This document shows positions 10,301 to 44,966 of a stretch of DNA of 64,000 nt, piece after piece. The position numbers and the translations under genes were made by a program. The stretch comes from Enoplolaimus lenunculus (taxonomy: Eukaryota > Nematoda > Enoplea > Enoplida > Thoracostomopsidae). The notes beneath the pieces are model-generated. The model was not told the DNA's origin, did no database searches, and worked only from the letters and a program-made list of their open reading frames with translations. The DNA lies in contig JASANG010003859.1 in NCBI GenBank assembly GCA_030248215.1, positions 62,001 to 126,000 on the forward strand, written 5' to 3'. How positions within the stretch are numbered: position 1 is the first letter of the stretch; each line of letters begins with the position of its first letter.

Positions 10301-13002
10301 CAGCCGACAACTACACAATTCGTAGAATGAATGAACAACAGCGTAATTATTCCTATTACTAACATAATTCAGCACACTAATTATCGAGTAACTAACTGAT
10401 TGCATGTGTCGCAATTTCTAAATGTCGTAAAATATTAATGTTTCGAATGTCAGAAACCGTCATTTTTATTGTCCTCCTTTAATTGCTACTAGCATCGCAT
10501 ATGAGTGTCATCATATACGTATATATGAAGTTTTATTTTTAGAATTCAGTTTTTCCTGAAATACACATTCCATCAGTTGCCCAATCATTCACTTCGTTTC
10601 TGCATCCAGCTCAGGTGTTCTGGCTTAATCAGCAATTGCTAAGCGCGTATCGCAAACGATGGACCTTGTTGTTTTCGTGGTACGTTGCTCTGCGTCATTT
10701 ATATAATCTTAATGACATAAAGGTCGATTAGTGTTGTCTTCGGCGTATGATTTATCGCAATGAGCATGGAATATGTGTTTTGATTTGCTGGACAAATTTT
10801 TTGTTAACTTAGATCTTGTAATTATTTAGCGTTTTTGCCTAGGTTGTGATAGTAATTTATAGAGCAATTTCGTTCGTTTTAGTCAGTTACACGGAGAAAG
10901 TTTCGCGCGACTGTTGCGTAACATTAGCGGGGCAGGCCCAGCTTTGCTAGTTGTAAAAGACAAACAGGACTCAGTGTTTGGAGCCTTCGCGTCGAACGGC
11001 TGGGTGTGTGGTCCAAACTTTTCAGGTATACCAACATTGGGGCTTGTTGTTTTGTATTTGTGATTACGGTAAACAGTTCATGTAAGCATATTTTATAATT
11101 CTCGATTGCCACGATATGTAACTAACTAAATATAGCGATTCAATACAAGTATCAGACCAAAGTGACTAATACAAACTTTAGGTTTGCTGCGCTCTTGGGT
11201 TTGTTTATCGTTAGAAGAAAAACCTTAAAACCGCTCGGAAGCTAGTTATTTTGTAGTTTTGGCAAGTTGGCAAGTGTGATAAATCAAGGATTTATTTTAT
11301 TGTTTTTAATTTAATTTTATCGTTATGTACTTGCACCGAGTGATATATGTTTTAATTTATGGTGTATATGCTGGCTAATCGTAGTTAAATTATAGGTGAT
11401 GAAAATTGTTTTGTGTTCAGTCTTTATCCGAAAACAAACCTGTATGCGTCTACCGGCTACAACAGCAATTTTGCGTATCTTAATGTTCAACAAGAAACTT
11501 TGCCAAATGGGCTGGTAAGTATTTGAATTTTGACTAGCAACTGATTCGAACTAATTGATTTTAGAAATGTTTTCTCCGAAAGTTGATGTTCTGTAGCTTT
11601 GCTTGAAGTTAGCCTGAGATCTTCCTCATTTCAAAATAATACTAATGAAGGTAGGTAACTTTCTGGCATCTTGCGGACTATATAGCTGTTTTCCGTTGTT
11701 CACTCCTGTAGCCAGAAGGGGACTCAGAAAGCATGGTTCAGCACCCCCTGCAAAATGATGCCTGCTAGATCGCAGAAAAGTTTTGCACCGTTTGGGAGTC
11801 ATTCCGCTGTATAATCAAGACAAAATTCGTATAATTTTTTTGTTGAAGGGCTTCGGCGGAGTATTTCAAGATGCCATTCCGTACTGCGCCGTATGGATAG
11901 ACGCTGAATTTGGGCACGGAAGTTCACAGAACAAGTGTTCGACCTTCAGCAGTCCATGTTTGGCATCGAATGAACGTTTTGACATCTCGGAGCTAGAAAT
12001 ATGGGGCTTAAGCGATTGCATGCATATGCCAGGAGAGGTTAGTTCAAAATAGAAATTTTCAATTACTTCTCAACACGGTTTAATGATCCTTTCATTAAAA
12101 AAATTCTTCTCTTTTGGTATATAGTTCATGGCAGGCGTTAGCACTAGGGATGTGTCGATACCAAAATTTTTTGCCGATGCCGATACCGATGCCGATTCTT
12201 ATTTTTAAATTTTGCCGATGCTGAACCGATGCCGATGCCGATTCTTATTTTTAAATTTTGCCGATGCCAAACCGATGCTGATGCCGATTCCAAGTTTAGC
12301 ACACCATGTTTAATTAACAGATAGGATACTACATTATATCATTATATGAAGACTCAAACCCTATCCATCATAAACGATTATAATTTTGGACGAACGGTTC
12401 ATTTCAATTAAATTTTTCAAACACAAAGCAAGAAAGATATCAGTTTTTCTGACCGTACTCACTGATATACGCCCAGAAATGAAATTGATAGCATTCAAAC
12501 TGACTGTTATGTGCAAAAAGTATCGGCAAAGAATCGGCAATTTTTTGCAGTGCCGATTCCGATGCCGATACTCACGAAAACTGCCGATTATTACCGATGC
12601 CGATGCCGATTAATCGGCACATCCCTAGTTAGCACTGTAGAAAATTTAATGAAAAACAGGAATCGACTAGATATCCGGTTCATATTTTATATCCATCAGA
12701 AAAACCGACATCCAGGTCTGACAATTGATATAAACGTACTGTATTGCGTATTTTTGGGGTTCTGGTACTAATGGGTCACACAATTATAATATGTCTTCTA
12801 ATTTTGTACGTTCTATTATTTGCAGACCAGCGAAGTTACCTCAATCATTGATAAAGATCCAGCAGCAACAGCAATGCTGACAATGACAGGCAAAGAGTTA
12901 AAGAGCGAAGGTTTACGTGAATCAGACCAGACGTCTGACATTCCGTCTGAAAGTCAACTTTATTCGTGTACGCATGTCAGTGGGGAACGATTTGGAGAAT
13001 GA
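7329..13002 (+). CDS. MEAK7: MEAK7 (TLDc-domain, mTOR-associated protein), complete, 10 exons, 463 aa
   Basis: Exons 7329-7460, 7747-7840, 8109-8224, 8487-8613, 10010-10167, 10543-10679, 10883-11025, 11396-11514, 11849-12037, 12826-13002 (stop TGA) join in phase to 463 residues (human MEAK7 has 456). The TLDc domain spans about residues 256-400: LLRNISGAGPALLVVKD, VFGAFAS.GW, CFVFSLYP, YASTGYNSNFAYLN, QETLPNGLGFGG, AVWIDAEFGHG, CSTFSSPCL, ISELEIWGL. The tail DKDPAATAMLTMTGKELKSE also matches the human C-terminus. I chose the ATG at 7329 over the in-frame ATG at 7299 because it begins MGSTESS, an N-myristoylation signal like the MGNSxS start of human MEAK7. The family acts on lysosomes in mTOR signalling, and the C. 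elegans homologue is EAK-7. The exon 4-5 intron holds two transposon-derived elements and the exon 9-10 intron a hAT-type element. Confidence 0.93.
8735..8924. mobile_element. MITE, CTGTAGTGACCCGAATAAGAG family (degraded right end)
   Basis: The left end CTGTAGTGACCCGAATAAGAG is identical to those at 61451 and, nearly, 48843. The right end (CCCTCTTATTTGGGTGCA) is a decayed inverted copy. The interior shares AGGGATACGGACTCC and TTGGGACTCAAAA with the other copies. It lies in MEAK7 intron 4. Confidence 0.7.
9043..9790. mobile_element. hAT-like non-autonomous element, 748 bp, GAGACCG-rich termini
   Basis: The ends are CAGAGATGGGCGGTCTCGGT and its inverted form (ending GACCGCCCATTTCTG). Subterminal GAGACCGAGA motifs repeat inward from both ends, which is typical of hAT-derived elements. 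I could not see an 8-bp target duplication. It lies in MEAK7 intron 4. Confidence 0.65.
12145..12627. mobile_element. hAT-like non-autonomous element with perfect 8-bp target duplication
   Basis: The flanking GTTAGCAC repeats (12137-12144 and 12628-12635) are identical. Inverted ends read TAGGGATGTGTCGATA on the left and, inverted, TAGGGATGTGCCGATTAATC on the right. The interior ends are built of GCCGATGCCGAT repeats. 8-bp duplications with TAGGGATGTG-type ends are characteristic of the hAT superfamily. It lies in the last MEAK7 intron. Confidence 0.85.
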
Positions 13003-14700
13003 AAATAATGAAGTCTTATAGAAATATTCTTCGAAGATATACGGTGGCGCTATACGTTTTGAAATTGTTTAATGTCTTTCGGTGCCGTTCGTCACCTTGC
13101 GGTACTGTACACGAGTTACTCGCACATGAACACGTACGGCGGCAAACAGCGTTGCACAACAAGTGTAGCGCCATCCGTAATGTTGGTTCTGTTTTGTATT
13201 AGTTTAATTTATGTATAAATGCGTTTATTTAGTACCTAATTTATTAAATTAAGTTTGTGAGCGGTGTGTTTTTAAGTATATTTTCCAACCAGGTTTTTAT
13301 GTAGAAGTTTTAACAGAGTTTTTAGGTTTGTTTTATAGCGCTTTGCAAGCAGTCGCCATATACCTGCCGAGGCTATATTGGGTTCAGTTTAAAATAGTCC
13401 TGGGTTGAAAGAATTGAGTATATGTAAAATATATGCATTCGTTTTGGTTCGTTTATACTTTTCTGTGATCTATGCATGTGCAATCTATCTTTGTATTAAT
13501 GTGTTGTTTATATATTGTCACTGTTCTATTTTATTAGTTTGTGGTCCTCAATCCGACTCCAGTATTCGTCAATGCTGGATATTTTATCACAGAAACTTAT
13601 AACTTTATATTATATTTATCACCGAGTACATTGCAGTCAATCTAAATCACCATGCCGATAGACACGTTAACTGAACTACTTTTAAAACGATTATGTGGTC
13701 TTGAAAAAATATTACATTATGGTTTGATTTTGTGTCGTCAAATTTACATGTATCTGAACACAGACAGAATCTTCTCATCGAACGAAAACGAACCAAGTTA
13801 TTTGTAAAAATTGCAACATTTTTCGAAATCCAGAAAAATTTCATTTGCGTTGTCGCAAACCTGGAAGTACTTGGCACTGGCAACCAGGATATAGCCAGGA
13901 TATCCGTTTCTGGTAAAAATCAGTGTCCGTTTTCGTTCTAATTCCGGAAATTCTGTTACTTTTGTGCTCAAAATTAGTTAAATTCTCGTATACAACTCGC
14001 AATTTTTCATTTACGCAAATTCGCTGCAATTGTTCGATATGAAACGAAAATTATGACTTCATCACAATCTTTAAAGTTTTCGTGCATAGAAATCCCGATG
14101 AATATGTGCATGCTTCAATTGAGTGGTAAGAAAAATAAAGCACCTTTGATACCTATTCTTCAATGTCCGTTTTCCGTTCCGTTATTTTGATCGCTTTTCG
14201 TTTACACCCTGCTGGCAACCCTGTAGAATTTTGTTGAGTTTGGTGAGTTAAGTGTTTTGTAACAAGTGTGCGTATTATAATACTGTATGTATATATGATT
14301 GTGTAGTAAACGTTTGAAATGTTTGCTCGCGTTTTGCTTGATAAACTTCGCTGCAATAACTGAACCTAAGCCAACCATTTAATTTGTCGAAAGCATAAGC
14401 TTTCTCTATTACAATCCCGTAGCAAATGGACCACCTCTCAATGTAACACGGGTAGCTCGACGGTTTGGATCCCAAGGACAGTGCCAGTGATAAGGAGTCG
14501 AGTAGCGATACAGATGATAATAGTACTGTAAAATCCCATAGTCAGAATAGTAATACAATCGAATTAAACCATAACTATCGCTGACGCAAAAGGGACTTTC
14601 CAAAAACAACGTTTTGCGGGGCTTAATTTCCAATTCCATTCAATAATTCGATTTCATTTTTTAGCTTTTTAAGACCCGATCTGAGATTCGGATTATTTGG
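13003..14700. other. intergenic, MEAK7 to LINE
   Basis: Apart from the MITE at 13041-13178 I see no gene. Short open frames at 13405-13941 and on the minus strand at 13841-14639 have no recognisable content. The MEAK7 poly(A) signal could not be placed with confidence. Confidence 0.5.
13041..13178. mobile_element. MITE of the GTGGCGCTATACTT family, just 3' of MEAK7
   Basis: The left end ACGGTGGCGCTATAC and right end GTGTAGCGCCATCCGT are near-perfect inverted repeats, and the interior carries the family's CGTTCGTCACC / GTACGGCGGC motifs. It starts 39 bp after the MEAK7 stop, so it probably forms part of the 3' UTR. Confidence 0.7.
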
Positions 14701-14769
14701 ATACTGTCCTATCAGCATTTGTACATGAATAACTTGGCTCTCTAATGATTTCCTCAACATGTCGCGTTC

Positions 14770-16745
14770 CTTAGCTTTATTTGAAAGCAACGCAAAGGCG
14801 TTGCTGCTATCAGTTGATCACAAAGCCGCTTTTGATTTGGTGGAGTAGTCATTTATTTTTGAGACACTTAGGGTCATGAATTTTGGCGAAAACTTTTTAA
14901 ACATGATCAAATGTATTTATAAACCCGGATGTAGAAGATCATCTGTTATATTTAATGGTTTTAAGTCAGAATTTTTTCATGTTTTCCGTGGAATTCGACA
15001 AGGGTGTCCCTTATCGCCGTCATTATATGTCATAACAGCGGAAGTGGTAGCTCATTATCTTCGAATAACTTCAAGAATTTCGGGGATACCACTATACGGC
15101 ATTAACACCCGAGTGACTAAGTTTGCCGACGACACTAATATTTTTCTAAGTAGGATTTCAGATATAAGTGTGGTTTTTGATGTTTTTGAAAAATTTCAAA
15201 AGGCCTCTGGCAGTCGACTAAAGGAAACTAAAACACAGATACTATTAATGGGCGATCTAAGGAACGCACTTGTACCCCATCAATATGCACGCTTTATTGT
15301 TGAAAGAGTGAAAATTTATGGCCTTTGGTTTGATTCAAAGGGACTCGATGTTCCTGAAAATTGGATAAAGTGCTATGAAGCAATTGCAAGTCTTGAACAG
15401 CGAATACCGCCCCGAGGTATCTCTGTTTTTGGAAAAATCCATCTTGTTCACATTTATTTTTTGTGTATGTTTAATTATTTGATAAAATTAGTAACACCCC
15501 CTGAGCAACTAGTGAAGGAAACTATCAATGTGGTTTATAAGTGGTTGTGGTACCCGTCCACCGCTAGTATTATTAGAAGGGATATCCTGTTTTTACAACC
15601 TAGTCACGGCGGGATAAATTTCCCAAATATTTTTGTCAGACTGAAAGTGAATCGTTTAATGTTTTATATTCGAATATTAAGAGGTACCGAAGTTGTGAGT
15701 TGGAAGAGATGTTTCGAACATTTCTTTCGGCAAGTTCAGTTTTCGACTAAACGTCAACTGAGACGCATTGATGTACCGGAGTTATATAAAGAGATACGGA
15801 TTGCAATGATTGAGTCATCTTTTAAAATGGATGGAAATTTTTGTTGGTTTTTTGGCGAAAAGTTATCCTTAAAAACAGTGTCGGCAAATAAATTGTATAA
15901 AATGTGGATACACGCTGTGTATAAGGGACTCATGCATCCTAAACATGTTTTTTGGCGAGACGAGCTAGGAGTTGAACCTATTTTTGTCGAGCGATCATGG
16001 ATATGGGCAAAAGCGAAATATGTTGACGGCTCTGCGCGAGACGTCCATTTTAGGTTAAGACACAAGTCATTGTATACTAATCACCGCACTAGTCATTTTA
16101 CAGATGGGACAAATATATGTTCGTTTTGTTATTTGGATGGAATTGAAGTGCGGGAGGATAATGTTCATGTGTTTATTTATTGTTTGCGGGCGCAAGAAAT
16201 TAGTTTTTTCATTACTCCCGTTTTGCAACAGGTAGCTGGAGTAAATGAAATAACGATTTCGGATTTAATTTTGGGACGAAATATTCACGACCCATTAAAG
16301 AGAATAGCTTTTAATTTCATCGTCCAACATGCACAATTGGCAATATGGAGTGCTCGATGTAAACTCGAGTTTAACAATGAAAATGTCTGTCTTGTTGATG
16401 TTTTTCAGGAAAATGTTTATAGAAATTTGTGCAAACTTAAGCTGTATCTAAAAGAAGAATGTTTTTTTAAGGTTTTTGGAACAATAACCCGACAGAATGA
16501 TAGCATGCTGGGTTTTCTAATGTCTTTTTCTCAGCGTACCTGATTTGTAGTTTGTTTTGAAACTAGGTTTCTTGTGTGCTTTTTAACATATTTGCTCTGA
16601 ATAATATCCTTGCAAGCAGAGTAGAATAATGGGTAATTTTCAAGGACCTTTGTTATGTTATGATAATATGTTGTTGCCTTCTTTGGTTTATATAATTGCT
16701 TTCGTTGATGTAAATGTGGTTTATCCTTTTAATAAAACCCGGGGT
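14770..16745 (+). mobile_element. LINE, L1/Tx1-like, 5'-truncated
   Basis: This non-LTR retrotransposon keeps the middle of its reverse transcriptase through to the C-terminus. It starts inside the RT fold: LLSVDHKAAFDLVE carries the motif with the first catalytic Asp. The 5' half (endonuclease, N-terminal RT) is absent, the usual result of incomplete reverse transcription. The 3' trailer after the stop runs to AATAAA near 16731, where piggyBac-derived sequence begins. Confidence 0.8.
14876..16543 (+). CDS. LINE reverse transcriptase, C-terminal 555 codons open
   Basis: RT signatures in order: FRGIRQGCPLSPSLY (about residues 38-52), the FADD catalytic box in VTKFADDTNIFL (about 81-92), and a thumb region ending in KASGSRLKETKTQIL. 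A zf-RVT type zinc-binding module follows (VHFRLRHKSLYTNHRTSH, CSFC, then HVFIYC, giving CX2C...HX4C), as in L1/Tx1-clade elements. The frame continues upstream of this ATG into the RT core but meets one in-frame TAG at about 14848, where related elements usually have Trp after the Val-Glu, so the ATG is a conceptual start only. A 555-codon open frame suggests a fairly young insertion. No host function is implied. Confidence 0.85.
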   Translation: MNFGENFLNMIKCIYKPGCRRSSVIFNGFKSEFFHVFRGIRQGCPLSPSLYVITAEVVAHYLRITSRISGIPLYGINTRVTKFADDTNIFLSRISDISVVFDVFEKFQKASGSRLKETKTQILLMGDLRNALVPHQYARFIVERVKIYGLWFDSKGLDVPENWIKCYEAIASLEQRIPPRGISVFGKIHLVHIYFLCMFNYLIKLVTPPEQLVKETINVVYKWLWYPSTASIIRRDILFLQPSHGGINFPNIFVRLKVNRLMFYIRILRGTEVVSWKRCFEHFFRQVQFSTKRQLRRIDVPELYKEIRIAMIESSFKMDGNFCWFFGEKLSLKTVSANKLYKMWIHAVYKGLMHPKHVFWRDELGVEPIFVERSWIWAKAKYVDGSARDVHFRLRHKSLYTNHRTSHFTDGTNICSFCYLDGIEVREDNVHVFIYCLRAQEISFFITPVLQQVAGVNEITISDLILGRNIHDPLKRIAFNFIVQHAQLAIWSARCKLEFNNENVCLVDVFQENVYRNLCKLKLYLKEECFFKVFGTITRQNDSMLGFLMSFSQRT

Positions 16746-16769
16746 GTTCGGCAAACGAGCGCTTCGGAC

Positions 16770-17770
16770 TTAAACTTAAACTTCCAATTCCAAATGATCT
16801 TGAACGCGGTCCTGTTGACTATTTCACAATGTTTTTAGTCCGGAGCAGATGGAAATGCTCGCAGAAAAAACTAATATATACTCTTCAATAAATAGGTTCA
16901 TCAATAAACCTTTCTAAGAAAAAGTTCGAGCAATTTTTCGACATAATGAAACTGGGTATTTGTTCGATGCCGGCTATGCGAATGTATTGGTCTCGAAACT
17001 GGCGATTTGCTCCTGTTGCCAATGCTATGGACCAGAAACGTTTTGAAGAAATCCGAAGGTATTTTCACTGCGTTGATAACCGCGAAACTCCGACAGGAGA
17101 CAGAAAAACCTGACAAACTGTTCAAGGTACGGTAGCTATTAGAATCAGCTCTTAAGAAATGTCTGAAAATTTGTTGCGGGGAACGTCAATCGATCGACGA
17201 ACAAATAATACCATTCAAGGGGTGTTCGTCGCTGAAGCAGTATGCCGAAAAACCCCATAAATGGGGATTCAAGGTATACGCAATAAACGGGGTCAGTGAC
17301 TTCACGCACGATTTTATGATATATTGTGGTCCGGTGGATACTCCGGCTGATCGGCCAAGTTTTGGGCACGGTGGTGATGTGGCTTGCAAACTCTGTAGTA
17401 CGCTTGAATAAAACAAAAACTACAAGGTATACTTCGATAATTATTTCACGTCCTTAGAGTGGGTGACCAATCTTCAATCTGTCAATACCATACGTAACCT
17501 GTTACGGTCATGCTCTTTGGAAACAGATAAGGCGATAAGAAAGTGCGACGACGATCGTGCGCATTCAAAGTCGATGCTAATAGCGGTATCTGGGTTTTGA
17601 AATAAATGGATATTAATACAGTACGGTTGGTGTCATCGTATGCTGGGGTAGCTCCGGTAGGAAAAGTAGAGGGTTGGAGCAAAAAACAGAAGGAAAAATT
17701 GCAATTGATCAGCCATTTATTGTTGCTGAGTATATTGCAGTGTAGTGAACAGTTGCTCCTTATTTGATTC
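16770..17770 (+). pseudogene. piggyBac-family transposase, decayed
   Basis: Recognisable pieces in order on the plus strand: GPVDYFTMFLV, then LGICSMPAMRMYWSRNWRF (a divergent form of the N-terminal region), FEEIRRYFHCVDN, ICCGERQSIDEQIIPFKGC, KPHKWGFKVYAI, VYFDNYFTS and NTIRNLL. These follow the order of the DDE_Tnp_1_7 piggyBac domain. Several stops and at least two frame changes interrupt it, including TGA after ETEKP near 17112 and TAA/TAG codons after 17410. I see no terminal inverted repeats or TTAA target sites. The copy abuts the LINE trailer. Confidence 0.8.
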
Positions 17771-18540
17771 TTTTAATTAAAACACCATCGATAAACTAAG
17801 CGTAGAATACGTGCGTTGTTATCCAGATACGTAAAATTTACGTTACATGTTGTACAATGTTACTGCTATCACTGTTAATTTTGTGCAGTAGTAAAGTGTT
17901 TTTACGTAATATATGGTCTAACCAAACACATAGAACCCCAGTTCCCAATGTTGAAAAATTTATATGTAGCAAAAGAGTGTCGAAATCTACAGTTTACATG
18001 TATATGAACATGAGAAACTACGCCAAAAATACTATAAAATTTTTTTAAACGAGTTCCCTATATTTTGCCCGTGAAAGGATTAACCGTAGAAGTAGTCTTT
18101 TCATTTGGACGTGTTTCTGCGTTTTCCCATGAGTCCATTTCGACTCTCACCCATGAATATGCAACAACTGTTGATGTTTTGAGCGGCATCAACCATTAGC
18201 ACGGATTGCGAACCGAACCTACTCTGTTTTTGGAGGAACTCGATCTTACGTTCCGGACACACTATGCATTTGTTGCTAATAGGACCTAAGCATGTTATCG
18301 TCCGTGTATTGGAACGTCGATTCCTCTATTCAGGCATGACTTATTCCCCCAGAAATAAAAAGTGGGGTAACTGTAAATCGCGTTAAGTACATTTTGTTTT
18401 ACGCTGAATATACGTAATTGCATACTTTGCATTAAGGAATAAGCATCCAGTCTCCATATGATGAACCGAACAGTTTAATATATTTCTTTTATTGTTAGCG
18501 AAATGTATTGTATTTTGCTTGTTAAGACTGTGCATATAGA
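17770..18540. other. intergenic, piggyBac remnant to BRWD
   Basis: I see no gene or repeat with clear borders. It should hold the BRWD promoter and 5' UTR, but I can identify no core promoter motif with confidence. Confidence 0.4.
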
Positions 18541-42155
<23,615 letters not shown>

Positions 42156-42287
42156 GAATTCTTCGTTATGTTTGAGAAGTTTGTCGGAAAAAATTCTTCT
42201 ATTTCAGTTTGGCGGAAAATTTATAATCATTGAGAAAACAATTTCTTTTCTTTGACGGTTTTTTGTTTAAAAATCATTTTAAAATTC

Positions 42288-42293
42288 AATAAA
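42288..42293 (+). terminator. poly(A) signal of BRWD
   Basis: AATAAA lies 133 bases after the BRWD stop codon, the first such hexamer downstream. Confidence 0.6.
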
Positions 42294-43794
42294 TTTTGTA
42301 AGTTTGAAATCCAGTCGATTCAATACTGTTCTGAATGCTCCTTTAAACACCTACGTTGATTAGTGTTAAAATGACGTCATAGAATTACAGGAAAATGTAA
42401 CCATACTGGAACTGTTGGGTGTCGTCCAATATAGATAGATAATCTATGCATTGTTACCTTCTTACTTTTGATTTAATTGATCACAGATAAACTTGGTGTG
42501 TAGCGTACAATTTTCTGGAACATAAATAAATTATCAGTTTTGCCAATACTAAACTGTATTACTAGTGCTAGTGTTTCATGTTATCATGGGTGTGGTCTGG
42601 ATTTTGTAAGCAGGTCACGACGTCTTGTATAAATTTCGAACGGGTTTGTTGTGTAACCAACTGAAAATTGTCTAATCTGGATACAAAACTACAAATGCGG
42701 GGTTGATCCTTGAACCGCCCTTCTTCTGGATACACTTTCGCATAGTGCTTCAGAGTGGTCGGCTGGTCAATTTTGCGAACAAACTACAAAATGTATGTAA
42801 GGTTTCCAGAATTTGGGTGGAACGTTTGGTATAAAGATGGAATATTATTGTTGAATAATATTGTTTATATTATGCAGATGTATTTTGTACTGTGCTGTTT
42901 TTTGCAACAACAATAATTTATTTATATATTTCGCATTTTTTGTTGAAAGTACCGGTAGAAAACGTAACAAGCTTTGAAGAAGTGTACTTTCAACAGTTAC
43001 CCACCAATGATTACCTGAAAACCGAGTAGGCAGTGCGATATCGAATTTAAGGTTACTGTGTAGGTTCATATATCAAAAATTTGTGCTGCGATTATTGTCA
43101 AATCTTGAAGCTGTAAGTCTTGTTGCCAAACTGTGCGTGCCGATTGCTGTTGCAATTTGTATCTGCCAAATCTGTACGTGTGGATATGGCTTAACGGGTT
43201 TACTCCTAATTGCTTGCTTCGCTATGTTATTAGTTTATTAGGGTTTTAAAAGAACTACCATACGAATGTACGTGAGTGATGCTTGCGATATCTCGGAAGA
43301 ACGTAGAGTCTTGCTGTTTCATGTTTGCATGATACGTATAAGTTTTGTGTTTATTTTTTGAATGAAATATTTGTGTAATGTATGCTTGATTATCTCCCTG
43401 GTTACTGTTTGTATAATTGCTAATATTTCTTAGTTTTATATCATCAGTTGATTTTGTGTATATAATTTGATTTTTGCCTAATGCGTTCTTGTTTTTCTTC
43501 TTGCATTCAGCATCTAAGTTGTGCTATGAAACGTCGTTTCAGAATCGGAAACAAGTAGTAGCTCCGGGTTCTATTTTGCAATGTTTTGGCATTTTTGGTT
43601 TTTATATATTTTAATACTGTAATTTTGAAATGTCAAATTTCTACCCAAAATATTACAATTATTTATTCTTATGTGGTCTATGTATATATGCTGAATAATA
43701 TGTTCGTTTGTGCATATTTCGAATTGGACTATAATAAATTGTTGTATTCGTCTGTAATTTAGAGAGCAGTTTGTCATCAGAGATGTAGCCTACA

Positions 43795-44053
43795 ACCGTT
43801 GGTGTACCTCCGGCTGTTTAGAAAAGTTTTGCATCATTTTTCGCCAATTTAGATTGTGAAATTTTTTTATATTTTTGTACAAGATGTACTCCAATCTATG
43901 AGTTGTATTTGTTTTATGATTTCGAAAGTTATACATATTGTCGCGATTGATCAAAAAGGTAATAAAAGTAAAATGTTCAAAAACTTTCATTACCGAAATT
44001 GGCAGAATTTCTACCGAAGCTAGAGCCTGAGGCGTAGCTCCGGTTGCACCCTG
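43795..44053. mobile_element. probable CAGGGTGCAACCGGAG-family hAT-like remnant
   Basis: The right end CTCCGGTTGCACCCTG with the subterminal CTACCGAAGCTAGAGCC matches the copy at 47728-48178. The left border is a guess from GTACCTCCGGCTG. Confidence 0.4.
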
Positions 44054-44245
44054 CTTTCAGGGGCGTAAACAGGGATTGGTATTAATTTGCTGAACAAAAG
44101 GTTGAATTTGACCAAAATTCAACATAAAATGTTTAGTGTAAATTGGAATTTGCACAAATATTGGTGGGAAAATTGTGTCAGGACCGACGGTCTTCGCTTA
44201 GGCGTACGAATATGATTATAGTACTGTCCCGACTATGTTCGGCCC

Positions 44246-44424
44246 ATGTTACTTTCAGGGCCGTCTTGGTGTCTGGCGGTTCTGTAAAAGAGTAGGCTTA
44301 CATTCTAGACTACATTTTTTGCTTAGGCTTATAGGCTTAGGAATACGCGTTTGCAACGCTTTAGGCTTGGGCTTTACGCTTAAGGAATACAGTTCATCTA
44401 CTGTTATGGCCGTAAAAGCAACAT
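44246..44424. mobile_element. TIR element with TTAGGC-like interior (copy 2)
   Basis: Ends: ATGTTACTTTCAGGGCC, and inverted ATGTTGCTTTTACGGCC. The interior TTGCTTAGGCTTATAGGCTT with CTGTAAAAGAGTAGGCTTAC is the inverted counterpart of 19619-19795. Confidence 0.75.
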
Positions 44425-44878
44425 TGGCGCCATGTTCTATGCAATGGCCTACAATTGCAAGATATGTAGTAAAATGACGTAACTCAATCAAAATTCTACA
44501 AAATTTCGGTGCATCCGCTGATTTTCTTTGAACTTTTAAGAAAGCCAAGTAAATATTTGCATGTTTTAATGGCATTTATAGAAAATAAAACATTTTTGAA
44601 GTTTTTATACTTTAATATTGCATTGGCCAGAATAAGGGCGTTTCCAGTTGTTATTACAGTCCGTTATGCCCAATCGCAGCGAGAACTCGCAGCTGCAAGC
44701 GACATAACAAAAAATATCCTGAAATGAAAAATTGAAAGCAAATTTTACTTCTGGGAACGTTTGCATTGTTGCATGATGGTTTAGTGAAAAGGTACTCAAA
44801 ATTGCATCTCGATTATTACCGTTTAATAATTCAAGCTGTCCCGGTTATATAACGTAAACCCCTACATCAAACGAATAT

Positions 44879-44884
44879 TTTATT
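44879..44884 (-). terminator. poly(A) signal of the GPCR gene
   Basis: AATAAA on the minus strand, 83 bases past the GPCR stop codon. Confidence 0.55.
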
Positions 44885-44966
44885 AAAATTTTCATTTTAG
44901 CTTGGATAATGGTATATTTTAACACTAGTTTCAATGTTCTAATTTATCAACGTATATCAACAGGGT

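Larger units (their letters stand above)
42156..44966. other. intergenic between convergent BRWD and GPCR genes
   Basis: It holds the 3' ends of both genes, a probable hAT-like remnant ending CTCCGGTTGCACCCTG at 44053, and the TTAGGC-bearing element at 44246-44424. I see no other gene; AT-rich short frames have no domain signal. Confidence 0.5.
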
